Source: Tissierellaceae bacterium (lineage in GTDB: Bacteria > Bacillota > Clostridia > Tissierellales > Tissierellaceae). From it: DNA of 64,000 nucleotides. Below, piece after piece: positions 8,362-16,352 of this stretch (the stretch's first letter is position 1; the number at the start of each line of letters is the position of its first letter). Location of the stretch: contig JAHDQA010000076.1 of the NCBI GenBank assembly GCA_018434075.1, forward strand, positions 33,571 through 97,570. Direction: 5' to 3'. The notes under the pieces are model-generated. The model was given only the letters and a program-made list of their open reading frames with translations. It searched no databases and was not told the DNA's origin. The translations under genes were made by a program, and so were the position numbers.

Positions 8362-9603
8362 ATGTCAAATAGAAGAGTAGTCATCACAGGACTAGGAGCT
8401 GTCAGCCCTGTGGGGATTGGCAAAGACAGTTTCTGGGAGGCTTTGACAAGTGGAAAGTCGGGGATAGACTATATAACTAAATTTGACACAACAGATTTTG
8501 AGGTAAAAATAGGAGCAGAAGTAAAGGATTTCGATCCAACTCTTTATATGGACAAAAAAGAAGCAAAGAGAATGGATCTATTTACCCAATACGCAGTCGC
8601 AGGCACTCACTTGGCACTTGAAGATGCTAAAGTGACACCACAAGAACTTGACCCCAACAGAGTTGGTGTGATTATTGGTTCTGGGATTGGTGGAATATCA
8701 ACATTTGAGACAGAAAAAGAAAAACTCATGACAAAAGGGCCTACTAGAATCAGTCCATTTTTCATACCAATGATGATATCGAATATGGCAGCAGGACAGA
8801 TTGCAATAAGCTTTAACTTAAAAGGGCCTTCAATGACTGTAACTACAGCTTGTGCATCTGGAACACATGCTATAGGAGAAGCATTTAGGATGATAAAGCT
8901 AGGAGTAATTGACGCAGCTGTAACAGGAGGCAGTGAAGCAGCTATTACACCAATGGCAGTAGCAGGATTTAGTTCAATGAAAGCTTTGTCAACAAGAAAT
9001 GATGAACCTCAAAAAGCCAGCAGACCTTTTGACAAAGACAGAGATGGATTTGTCATTGGGGAAGGAGCAGGGATATTGTTCATTGAAGAGCTAGAGCACG
9101 CATTAAAGAGGAATGCAAATATATATGCTGAAATAGTCGGATACGGAGCAACTACAGATGCATTCCACATCACACAGCCAGATCCAAACGCAGAAGGAGC
9201 GAGGACAGCAATGCAGCTTGCACTTTTAGAGGCAGAAGCTCCATTCGATGAAGTAGACTATATAAATGCACATGGAACTAGCACCTACTACAATGATAAA
9301 TTGGAAACATTGGCGATAAAAGACTTATTTAAAGAACATGCAAAAGATATAAATATAAGCTCAACAAAATCAATGACAGGACATCTCCTTGGAGCAGCAG
9401 GTGGAATAGAAGCCATAGCGACAGCCTTGGCAATAAAAGAAAGTACAATTCCACCAACTATAAACTATGAAACAAAAGACGAAGAATGCGACTTAAACTA
9501 TACACCAAATGTAAAAGTAAATAGAGATATAAGATATGCGCTTTCAAACTCATTGGGGTTTGGAGGACATAACGCAAGCATACTCTTAAAGAAATTCAAC
9601 TAA
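8362..9603 (+). CDS. fabF: 3-oxoacyl-ACP synthase II FabF
   Basis: The 413-residue elongating condensing enzyme has the catalytic Cys164 in TTACASGTHA and two histidines in INAHGTSTYYND and TKSMTGHLLGAAGG. It elongates acyl-ACP with malonyl-ACP. It starts directly after the acpP stop; a GAGGAG site is inside acpP. It is the last gene of the operon and is followed at once by a perfect terminator hairpin. Like other FabF proteins it is longer than FabH. Confidence 0.95.
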   Translation: MSNRRVVITGLGAVSPVGIGKDSFWEALTSGKSGIDYITKFDTTDFEVKIGAEVKDFDPTLYMDKKEAKRMDLFTQYAVAGTHLALEDAKVTPQELDPNRVGVIIGSGIGGISTFETEKEKLMTKGPTRISPFFIPMMISNMAAGQIAISFNLKGPSMTVTTACASGTHAIGEAFRMIKLGVIDAAVTGGSEAAITPMAVAGFSSMKALSTRNDEPQKASRPFDKDRDGFVIGEGAGILFIEELEHALKRNANIYAEIVGYGATTDAFHITQPDPNAEGARTAMQLALLEAEAPFDEVDYINAHGTSTYYNDKLETLAIKDLFKEHAKDINISSTKSMTGHLLGAAGGIEAIATALAIKESTIPPTINYETKDEECDLNYTPNVKVNRDIRYALSNSLGFGGHNASILLKKFN

Positions 9604-9628
9604 CCCTGGAAATTTCCAGGGTTTTTTG
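9604..9628 (+). terminator. Terminator of the fab operon
   Basis: CCCTGGAAATTTCCAGGG at 9604-9621 is a perfect palindrome, followed by TTTTTT. It begins one base after the fabF stop codon. Confidence 0.92.
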
Positions 9629-9639
9629 TTTAGTATGTA

Positions 9640-9668
9640 TTGCATGTTACCCAAAATGGTGCTATAAT
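9640..9668 (+). promoter_or_regulatory. Sigma-A type promoter before the winged-helix gene
   Basis: TTGCAT at 9640-9645 and TATAAT at 9663-9668 are separated by exactly 17 bases, a near-consensus vegetative promoter. It lies 27-40 bases ahead of the next start codon and is the first promoter of the polysaccharide region. Confidence 0.75.
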
Positions 9669-9707
9669 TTAATCGTTCAACAAACGAATAAAGAAATGGT
9701 GGAATCT

Positions 9708-10346
9708 ATGAAAATAAATAACAATAATCCTTTTTTTACACCCACACTTAAATACAAAGAGATGATGCTTTTAGAGTACATAGAAAAACACCCAGACACT
9801 ACTCAAAAAGAGTTGGGGAAAATAATCGGCTCAGCAGCATCTATGATAAATCTCTATTTAGATGAAGGGGAAGCAAAAGGATATTTAAAAAGAGAGTATT
9901 TAAGTTCCAAAACTATAAAATATCACATAACAGCAAAAGGGAAAAAGAGAAAAAACTATTTAAATATATCATATATGCAAGAACTCATAAATTATTATAT
10001 GCTTGCTAAAAAAGAACTAGAAGACTTTCTACTTAATGCAACTAGTAAAGGCTATCATAAAATAATACTTTACGGAGCAGGAGAAGTATGCGAAATAATA
10101 TTAACAACGCTTAAAAATTCAACTAAATTAAATATCACCATACCTGCGATAATAGACGATGACTTAGAAAAAAGAGGAAAAGAAATAGAAAATATCCCCA
10201 TTATTTCAAAAGTAGACCTAGATAAATATCCCCATGATGCGATTTTCATATCTAGCTACACATATGAAGAACAAATAGCAAAAGAGCTTAAAAATATAGG
10301 ATACGAAGAAGATAGGATAATTAAGTTTTTTGATGGGAGAAAGTGA
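9708..10346 (+). CDS. Winged-helix regulator fused to a Rossmann-like sugar-nucleotide sensor domain
   Basis: About 212 residues. The N-terminal 80 hold a winged helix-turn-helix (TQKELGKIIGSAASMINLYLDE, then a basic wing SKTIKYHITAKGKKR). The C-terminal half begins IILYGAGEVCEIIL and continues with IDDDLEKRGKEIENIPIIS and IFISSYTYEEQI, the nucleotide-binding fold found in PglD-type acetyltransferases and related proteins. It probably senses a nucleotide or sugar nucleotide and regulates the polysaccharide cluster; this is inference from fusion and position. GGTGG six bases upstream favours ATG 9708 over ATG 9696. The gene is followed by the 8-bp repeat array. Confidence 0.7.
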   Translation: MKINNNNPFFTPTLKYKEMMLLEYIEKHPDTTQKELGKIIGSAASMINLYLDEGEAKGYLKREYLSSKTIKYHITAKGKKRKNYLNISYMQELINYYMLAKKELEDFLLNATSKGYHKIILYGAGEVCEIILTTLKNSTKLNITIPAIIDDDLEKRGKEIENIPIISKVDLDKYPHDAIFISSYTYEEQIAKELKNIGYEEDRIIKFFDGRK

Positions 10347-10370
10347 TAAAGGGAAAGCTAAAAGGCTTAA

Positions 10371-10509
10371 AGTTGGACAGTGGACAGGAAGAGCATCTGA
10401 CTTCCTGACCAATAGATTACTGACCAACTGACAAACTTTCTACTTTCCAACCTACCAACTTTCCAACTTACCACCTGTCCAACCGTCAAACAGTCCAACT
10501 AACCAACAT
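10371..10509. repeat. Degenerate 8-bp repeat array with leading hairpin (array 1)
   Basis: From 10398 to 10509 the sequence divides into 14 consecutive 8-base units close to TCCAACTT, for example TCCAACCT, ACCAACTT, TCCAACTT, ACCACCTG, TCCAACCG. Just before it, units in the opposite orientation (AGTTGGAC, AGTGGACA at 10371-10386) lead into an inverted repeat TGGACAGGAAG / CTTCCTGACCA (10381-10391 / 10401-10411). The array ends at the RBS of the four-helix-bundle gene. Confidence 0.8.
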
Positions 10510-10521
10510 GGAGGCTTAACT

Positions 10522-10878
10522 ATGTACCAAGATACTGCTAAATTAATAGTATGGCAAAAAGCACATGAATTAGTCTTGAAAATATATGAAATTACAAAAG
10601 ATTTCCCTAAGGACGAATTGTTTGGCTTAACATCCCAAATGCGAAGAGCATCAACATCTATACCATGCAATATAGTTGAAGGAAAAGCTAGAGGATCAAG
10701 TAAAGATTTTAAGCGTTTTTTATTGATCGCAAGAGGATCGTTGGAAGAGTTGAAATATCAGATTTTATTATCTAAAGACTTGAATTACATAGATGAAGAG
10801 AAAAGTAATGAATTACAAAATATAGCTAAAGAAGTAGGAAGACTTTTAAATGGGCTGATGGTATCACTAGACGAATAA
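10522..10878 (+). CDS. Four-helix bundle protein (23S rRNA intervening-sequence / Avd-like family)
   Basis: This 118-residue helical protein matches the four-helix-bundle family that includes proteins encoded in 23S rRNA intervening sequences and is structurally related to Avd of diversity-generating retroelements. Marks are LIVWQKAHELVLKIYEITKDFP, LTSQMRRASTSIPCNIVEG and the EVGRLLNGLM end. GGAGG lies seven bases before the ATG. No rRNA, reverse transcriptase or variable repeat is present here. It is bordered on both sides by degenerate 8-bp arrays and followed by a truncated second copy. Its cellular job is unknown. Confidence 0.85.
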   Translation: MYQDTAKLIVWQKAHELVLKIYEITKDFPKDELFGLTSQMRRASTSIPCNIVEGKARGSSKDFKRFLLIARGSLEELKYQILLSKDLNYIDEEKSNELQNIAKEVGRLLNGLMVSLDE

Positions 10879-10881
10879 ATT

Positions 10882-10940
10882 TTCCAACATCCAATTCCAC
10901 TTTCAGCTTTCTACTTTCAGCTTTCCACTTTCAACTCTAC
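10882..10940. repeat. Degenerate short-word repeat (array 2)
   Basis: A pyrimidine-rich stretch built from ACTTTC, AGCTTTC and TTCCAAC words, including a 14-base tandem (ACTTTCAGCTTTCT, ACTTTCAGCTTTCC). It joins the end of the intact four-helix-bundle gene directly to the truncated copy. Confidence 0.7.
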
Positions 10941-11082
10941 TGAGGAAATTAAATACCAGATGCTACTGGCAAAAGATCTGAATTACATAGATGAAAATAC
11001 ATATAAAGAAATTTATGAAAACATGGATGAGGTTGGTAGATTACTGGGTGGATTGATAAACAAGTTGGCCAGCACACAGTAG
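10936..11082 (+). pseudogene. Truncated second four-helix-bundle gene (C-terminal half only)
   Basis: Reading in frame to the TAG at 11080-11082 gives about 48 residues (STEEIKYQMLLAKDLNYIDE through EVGRLLGGLINKLAST) that match the C-terminal half of the intact neighbour (EELKYQILLSKDLNYIDE through EVGRLLNGLM). The N-terminal half and start codon are absent; repeat array 2 runs straight into the homologous part. The two copies differ clearly at amino-acid level, so this is not a recent tandem duplication. Confidence 0.8.
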
Positions 11083-11113
11083 ACAGTCGAACAGGAAAAG
11101 CTTTTGAATTTTA

Positions 11114-11191
11114 TGACCAACAGATTACTGACCACTGACTAACTGAAAACTGACTACTGTCCAACCGTCCAACTTTCCACTTTCTACTTTA
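11114..11191. repeat. Degenerate 8-bp repeat array (array 3)
   Basis: 8-base units from 11114: TGACCAAC, AGATTACT, GACCACTG, ACTAACTG, AAAACTGA, CTACTGTC, CAACCGTC, CAACTTTC, CACTTTCT. The first 21 bases match 10406-10426 of array 1 at 20 positions. It lies between the truncated four-helix-bundle gene and the aminotransferase gene. Confidence 0.78.
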
Positions 11192-11223
11192 TAAATAAAC
11201 CATAATGAAAGGAAACATCTACT

Positions 11224-12369
11224 ATGACTACAAACAATAGTAATACAAATAACATTAATAAGAAGAAAATCTTCCTCTCCAGCCCTCACATGAGCGAAGA
11301 AGGATATGAAAAACAATACATAGAAGAAGCATTTGAAACAAATTGGGTAGCACCACTAGGGCCAAATGTAGATAGTTTTGAAACTGAATTTGCAACTAAA
11401 ATAGGTTCTTGTTATGCTGCAGCACTATCTTCTGGTACATCAGCAATTCATATGGCATTAAAAGCTGCAGGCGTTAAACCAAATGACAAAGTTTTTTGTC
11501 AAAGCTTAACTTTTTCTGCAACTGCAAACCCGATCATCTATGAAAATGCTGTGCCAATATTTATCGATAGCGATGAGAAAACTTGGAATATGGACCCAAA
11601 TGCATTAGAACATGCAATAAAAAAATATCCTGATACAAAATATGCAATAGTCGTACATCTATATGGATTATCAGCAGATTTAGACCCTATCATAGAATTA
11701 TGTGAAAAACATGGAATAACATTGATAGAAGATGCGGCGGAATCCCTTGGAACAACTTACAAAGGCAAACAAACTGGAACATTTGGAAAATTCGGAGTGT
11801 TTAGCTTCAATGGGAACAAGATAATCACCACATCAGGTGGAGGCATGCTTGTATCCGAAGACAAAGAGCGAATAGAAAAGGTGCGATTTTGGTCAACCCA
11901 AAGTAGAGAAAAAGCAAGACACTACCAACATGAAGAGATAGGTTATAACTATAGAATGAGCAATATAGTAGCTGGGATAGGTAGAGGTCAACTCAAAATC
12001 TTAGATGAAAGAGTAGCAAAAAAAAGATATATTTTTGAGTTTTATAAAGAAAACCTGGGAAATCTTGATGGCATAAATTTCATGCCAATGAATGATTGGA
12101 ATAATCCAAACTGTTGGCTAAGTTGTATAACATTAAATGGCAAGATAAAGCCTTTGGATATTATGACAGCATTAGAAAAAGAGAATATAGAATCAAGGCC
12201 AATTTGGAAACCAATGCATATGCAACCATTTTTTGAAAAGTATGATTATGTAGGTGGAAATGTAAGCAAAAATTTATTTGAAACTGGAGTTTGCTTACCA
12301 TCAGACTCAAAAATGACTGATGAAGACTTAGAAAGAGTATGTGAAATTATAAAGGAGCTGTGGAGTTAA
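11224..12369 (+). CDS. PLP-dependent sugar aminotransferase (DegT/DnrJ/EryC1; PglE/EpsN-like)
   Basis: A 381-residue DegT-family aminotransferase. The PLP lysine is K199 in [17 protein letters not shown], and [16 protein letters not shown] contains the cofactor-binding Asp. These enzymes transfer an amino group from glutamate to a 4-keto sugar nucleotide. The following initiating transferase and PglD-like acetyltransferase reproduce the order of bacillosamine-type gene sets (PglE-PglC-PglD; EpsN-EpsL-EpsM), so UDP-4-amino-4,6-dideoxy-GlcNAc is the likely product. The required PglF-type 4,6-dehydratase is not in the window. The stop is one base before the next ATG. Confidence 0.85.
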   Translation: MTTNNSNTNNINKKKIFLSSPHMSEEGYEKQYIEEAFETNWVAPLGPNVDSFETEFATKIGSCYAAALSSGTSAIHMALKAAGVKPNDKVFCQSLTFSATANPIIYENAVPIFIDSDEKTWNMDPNALEHAIKKYPDTKYAIVVHLYGLSADLDPIIELCEKHGITLIEDAAESLGTTYKGKQTGTFGKFGVFSFNGNKIITTSGGGMLVSEDKERIEKVRFWSTQSREKARHYQHEEIGYNYRMSNIVAGIGRGQLKILDERVAKKRYIFEFYKENLGNLDGINFMPMNDWNNPNCWLSCITLNGKIKPLDIMTALEKENIESRPIWKPMHMQPFFEKYDYVGGNVSKNLFETGVCLPSDSKMTDEDLERVCEIIKELWS

Positions 12370-12370
12370 G

Positions 12371-13060
12371 ATGCAAACTAAAACTAAAAAGGATACTTTC
12401 CCTTCCAACTGTCCAGCAGTTCAACTGACCATCTCAAATGGCATATACAAAAGATTTTTTAAAAGACCTTTAGATTTTTTGCTTTCTATCATTGCATTGA
12501 TTATTTTAAGTCCACTACTATTATTAATAGCTATATTAGTAAGAGTAAAGCTTGGTTCCCCTATCATATTTAAACAACAAAGGCCAGGTTTAAATGAAAA
12601 GATATTTACGATTTACAAATTTAGAACTATGACAGATGAAAAAGACGAAAATGGCGAGCTTTTACCTGATTCAGATAGATTAACTCCTTTTGGAAAATTT
12701 TTAAGATCTACATCAATAGATGAATTGCCAGAACTAGTTAACATTTTAAAAGGTGATATGAGCATAGTCGGTCCAAGACCACTTTTAGTCGAATATTTAC
12801 CATTATATAATGAAAAACAAAAACTTAGACACACTGTAAGGCCTGGGTTAACAGGATTAGCACAAGTCAATGGAAGAAATGCAATTACCTGGGAAGAAAA
12901 ATTTGATTTGGATGTGAAATATGCGAAAAATTTAACACTAAAAATTGATTTATTTATTATTTTCAGAACGATTGAAAAAGTAATAAAAAGAGAAGGAATA
13001 AATTCTAAAGATGATGTTACAATGGAATCATTCAAAGGTAATTTGGAGGTTAATAGATGA
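12371..13060 (+). CDS. Initiating phosphosugar transferase (bacterial sugar transferase; PglC/EpsL-like)
   Basis: This 229-residue membrane enzyme transfers a phosphosugar to undecaprenyl phosphate to start a polysaccharide or glycan unit. After one membrane segment ([20 protein letters not shown], about residues 36-56) come the family motifs [39 protein letters not shown] and [14 protein letters not shown]. The first about 24 residues are odd: bases 12403-12434 consist of four 8-base units of the nearby repeat arrays, so the N-terminal extension appears to derive from that repeat. GGAG is upstream; the gene overlaps the next by four bases. Confidence 0.88.
   Translation: MQTKTKKDTFPSNCPAVQLTISNGIYKRFFKRPLDFLLSIIALIILSPLLLLIAILVRVKLGSPIIFKQQRPGLNEKIFTIYKFRTMTDEKDENGELLPDSDRLTPFGKFLRSTSIDELPELVNILKGDMSIVGPRPLLVEYLPLYNEKQKLRHTVRPGLTGLAQVNGRNAITWEEKFDLDVKYAKNLTLKIDLFIIFRTIEKVIKREGINSKDDVTMESFKGNLEVNR
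12403..12434. repeat. Four 8-bp repeat units inside the sugar transferase coding sequence
   Basis: TTCCAACT, GTCCAGCA, GTTCAACT, GACCATCT follow one another in exact 8-base register and match the units of arrays 1 and 3. They encode residues about 11-21, ahead of the membrane segment. Confidence 0.65.
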
Positions 13061-13677
13061 AAGATTTAATTATAATTGGAGCGGGAGGGCATGGAAGAGT
13101 ATGCTTTGATATTGCTCTAAATATGAACAAATGGTTAAATATTTATTTTGTTGATGATTATTTAAAAAACTCTGAAGGATTACCTGGAAGCCTAATTGGG
13201 AAGCTATCCGATTTAGATTTTGATAGGATAGAAAATAATGATTTTATTGTTGCAATAGGGAATAATATACAGAGAAAATATATTTATCTAAATTTGATAA
13301 AATTAAAATATTCTGTAGCATCTTTAATACATCCAAAAGCTATAATTTCTAACAATGTTGTAATTGAAAAAGGCAATACAATTATGTGCGGTGTTATAAT
13401 AAATACATCTTCGATTATTGAAGAAAATTGTATTATAAATACTGGATCAGTAATTGAGCATGATAACATAATAAAGAAAAACACTCACATTTCACCTGGT
13501 GTTATATTGTGTGGAAATGTTACAATCGGGGAAAATTCTTGGATTGGTGCTGGTTCTACAGTTATTAATAAAGTTAATATTTGTGACAATGTAACCGTTG
13601 GGGCTGGCTCAGTTGTAGTTAAAGATATAACAGAGCCTGGAACTTATGTAGGTGTACCAGCTAGGAGAATAAAATAG
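13057..13677 (+). CDS. Sugar O/N-acetyltransferase with hexapeptide repeats (PglD/EpsM-like)
   Basis: A 206-residue NeuD/PglD-type acyltransferase. The N-terminal Rossmann-like domain starts [16 protein letters not shown]; a left-handed beta-helix of hexapeptide repeats ([38 protein letters not shown]) follows and ends [12 protein letters not shown]. PglD acetylates the 4-amino group of UDP-4-amino sugars to give N,N'-diacetylbacillosamine. The ATGA overlap with the transferase gene implies coupled translation. Exact substrate is inferred from neighbours. Confidence 0.87.
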   Translation: MKDLIIIGAGGHGRVCFDIALNMNKWLNIYFVDDYLKNSEGLPGSLIGKLSDLDFDRIENNDFIVAIGNNIQRKYIYLNLIKLKYSVASLIHPKAIISNNVVIEKGNTIMCGVIINTSSIIEENCIINTGSVIEHDNIIKKNTHISPGVILCGNVTIGENSWIGAGSTVINKVNICDNVTVGAGSVVVKDITEPGTYVGVPARRIK

Positions 13678-13687
13678 GGAGAGTAAT

Positions 13688-14809
13688 ATGGCTAAAATAT
13701 TGTTTGTAGCAACTGTAGATACACATATAAAGTCTTTTCATATCCCATATATTAAAATGTTTAAAGATATGGGAAATCAAGTAGATGTAGCAAGTTATGG
13801 AAATGAAAATATTCCATTTATAGATAACAAATGGAATATATGCTTTAAAAGAAATCCATTCCAATATGAAAATTTAAAAGCCTATAGAGATTTAATAAAA
13901 ACAATAGAACAAAATGAATACGATGTTATACATTGCCATACACCTGTTGGTGGTGTCCTTACTAGATTGGCTGTAAGAAAAACAAGAAATGATGATGTAA
14001 GAATAATCTATACAGCACATGGCTTCCATTTTTATAAAGGAGCACCTTTAAAGAACTGGATTCTCTATTATCCTGTTGAAAAATGGTTATCTAAGTATAC
14101 AGATTGCTTAATAACAATAAATGAAGAAGACTACAATATTGCAAAGAATAAGTTCAAATCTAGAGAAGTTAGATTGGTCAATGGGGTAGGTATTGATCTA
14201 AATAAATTTACTCCACAAACAGTAGAAAACAAAATTAGATTAAGAAAAGAATATGGATATAGTGAAGATGATTTTATATTATTTTATGCAGGAGAATTGA
14301 ATGCAAATAAACACCAAGATTTTTTAATAGATACCGTAAATAGTTTAAAAGATAAAATACCTAATATAAAATTATTATTAGCAGGAAGAGGAGAAAAATT
14401 AGATGATTATGAAAAAAAGGTAAATGCTATGAATTTAAGAAATCATATACTTTTTCTTGGCTATAGAAAAGATATAGATAAACTATTACAATTATCGGAT
14501 GTAGCTGTTTCATCATCTAAAAGAGAAGGCCTTCCCGTAAATGTAATGGAAGCTATGGCTACAGGTCTACCATTAGTAGTTTCAAACTGTCGAGGTAATA
14601 GAGATCTAGTTAAGAATGAAGTCAATGGATATGTAGTTGATATTGATGATATTGAAAAGTTTGCTGATTCAATTTATAAAATTTATTCAGATAATACATT
14701 GTATAGAAAATTTAGTGAAGCTAGTTTAAATTTAATAAAGAAATATTCACTAGAAAATGTATCTAAAGATATGGAAGATATATATACTAAATGTTTAACA
14801 GGAGAGTAG
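13688..14809 (+). CDS. Glycosyltransferase family 4 protein (EpsD-like)
   Basis: A 373-residue GT-B enzyme: the N-terminal acceptor domain (ILFVATVDTHIKSFHIPYIK, HCHTPVGG, YTAHGFHFYKG) and the C-terminal GT4 domain with AGELNANKHQD, LLLAGRGEKLDDYE and the donor-binding SSSKREGLPVNVMEAMATGLP, where the EX7E glutamates lie. It probably adds a sugar to the lipid-linked primer on the cytoplasmic side. The YTAHGFHFYKG type is common next to PglC/EpsL-like transferases. Donor and acceptor cannot be read from sequence. Confidence 0.87.
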   Translation: MAKILFVATVDTHIKSFHIPYIKMFKDMGNQVDVASYGNENIPFIDNKWNICFKRNPFQYENLKAYRDLIKTIEQNEYDVIHCHTPVGGVLTRLAVRKTRNDDVRIIYTAHGFHFYKGAPLKNWILYYPVEKWLSKYTDCLITINEEDYNIAKNKFKSREVRLVNGVGIDLNKFTPQTVENKIRLRKEYGYSEDDFILFYAGELNANKHQDFLIDTVNSLKDKIPNIKLLLAGRGEKLDDYEKKVNAMNLRNHILFLGYRKDIDKLLQLSDVAVSSSKREGLPVNVMEAMATGLPLVVSNCRGNRDLVKNEVNGYVVDIDDIEKFADSIYKIYSDNTLYRKFSEASLNLIKKYSLENVSKDMEDIYTKCLTGE

Positions 14810-14815
14810 AAGAAC

Positions 14816-15919
14816 ATGAGGATACTTCATATAATCAATAACTTGGGATCAGGTGGAGCAGAACGATTAATTGCAGATTTATTACCCAGACTAAATAGTT
14901 ATGATGAAATAGAATGTGAGCTGTTACTTTTAACCGATGAAAAAAATGTATTTGATAAAGAATTAATAAAAAATGGAATCAAAGTAAATGTGTTACAAAG
15001 GAGAAAAATATATAATCTACTCAATGCAATAGATATTGCTAAGTTTGTCAATAAAGGCAATTATGATATTATACATGCTCATTTATTTCCTACACAATAT
15101 TGGGTTGCACTGGCAAAACCACATTTTAAAAACAAGAAAATCAAACTCATAACAACTGAACACAGTTCACACAATAGAAGAAGAGAGAAAGCATATTTTA
15201 AGCATATTGATAAATACATTTATAGAAAATACGATAAAATAATCAGCATATCCGAGAAAACACAGGAAAATTTGATGAACTGGCTCAAGGTAAAAGAAAA
15301 GTGTAGAGATAAGTTTATAGTTATACATAATGGGATTGATATGGATAAATTTAGTAACGCTTTACCATATAAAAAAGAAGAAATAGTTAGCAAATTTAAC
15401 GAAGAAACAAAGGTTATCACGATGGTTGCTAGATTTAGTGAAGCAAAAGATCAACCTACATTAATAAGAGCTATGAAAAAATTAAATTCAGATATTCACC
15501 TGGTTCTAGTTGGAGAAGGACCACTTTTAGAAGAATGTAAAAAGTTAACAAATGATTTAGGTATATCTGAACGAGTTCATTTTTTGGGATACAGAGAAGA
15601 CGTAGCACGGATTATGAAAACATCTGATATAATAGTATTATCATCAAATTGGGAGGGTTTTGGCTTATCGGCAGCTGAAGGGATGGCATCTGGGAAACCA
15701 GTTATAGCTAGTGACGTTGATGGATTAAGAGAGATAATAGGAGATGCTGGGATATTATTTGAACGAGGCAATCATGTAAATCTTTCGAATTTAATTAGTG
15801 AGTTAATATCAGATAAATCATATTATAATCAAATTGTAGAAAAAGAGTTTAATAAGTCGAAACATTATGATATAGAGAATAATTTAAATTTTCTTATTAA
15901 GCTATACGGAAATAATTAA
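14816..15919 (+). CDS. Glycosyltransferase family 4 protein
   Basis: A 367-residue GT-B glycosyltransferase. It begins ILHIINNLGSGGAERLIADL, the GT4 N-terminal glycine motif, and contains ITTEHSSHNRRREKAYFKH, MVARFSEAKDQPTLI, LVGEGPLLEECK and the donor site SSNWEGFGLSAAEGMASGKP. It follows the previous glycosyltransferase by six bases and ends the tightly packed part of the operon; a weak hairpin and a 430-base gap follow. Sugar specificity is unknown. Confidence 0.87.
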   Translation: MRILHIINNLGSGGAERLIADLLPRLNSYDEIECELLLLTDEKNVFDKELIKNGIKVNVLQRRKIYNLLNAIDIAKFVNKGNYDIIHAHLFPTQYWVALAKPHFKNKKIKLITTEHSSHNRRREKAYFKHIDKYIYRKYDKIISISEKTQENLMNWLKVKEKCRDKFIVIHNGIDMDKFSNALPYKKEEIVSKFNEETKVITMVARFSEAKDQPTLIRAMKKLNSDIHLVLVGEGPLLEECKKLTNDLGISERVHFLGYREDVARIMKTSDIIVLSSNWEGFGLSAAEGMASGKPVIASDVDGLREIIGDAGILFERGNHVNLSNLISELISDKSYYNQIVEKEFNKSKHYDIENNLNFLIKLYGNN

Positions 15920-15947
15920 TTCATATGTAATGATATTTGCATATGAA
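15920..15947 (+). terminator. Inverted repeat after the glycosyltransferase gene (weak terminator candidate)
   Basis: TTCATATG at 15920-15927 pairs with CATATGAA at 15940-15947 across a 12-base loop. It directly follows the stop codon but is AT-rich and lacks a clear T-run, so termination is uncertain. The rest of the gap to 16352 is AT-rich with no gene that I can support. Confidence 0.35.
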
Positions 15948-16352
15948 ATTTATAATATCATACTTGTGTAATAAATAAATTTTCTAAAATAGAAGATATA
16001 AGTGAAGTTTAAGGGATATATAAAAAAATACGAATTTACTATAATTAGAAAGTTTAAAATATGATTTACTTGTTTTTTCATCACTATTATTTTTATAAAA
16101 GAATTAAAATGGAAAAAGGGTTATGAAAAAAGTCAGAATTTATTTATATGTAGCTAACGAAGGGAAAGTGTATCTAAGCTCATGAGGAGATGTTTAGATA
16201 GAATTACGTTTATCGAATAAAGAATATAATCAGGTTGAACATAAAGTTGTATGAATTTTTATCAATAAATTTAAATGCAATTATATTTATACACTTAAAT
16301 AAGAAAGACTATAAATATATTTATGCATATTAATTAATGAGGGAGTAAGGAA

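Noticed and set aside
10421-10508. Possible CRISPR array or tandem minisatellite in the short-word repeats
   Set aside because: Units are only 8 bases, not separated by spacers, and too diverged; no cas gene is nearby.
10522-10878. 23S rRNA intervening sequence
   Set aside because: There is no rRNA sequence around it; both sides are polysaccharide genes and repeats.
10522-11082. Diversity-generating retroelement, because the four-helix-bundle protein resembles Avd
   Set aside because: No reverse transcriptase, template repeat or variable repeat with adenine-specific changes is visible.
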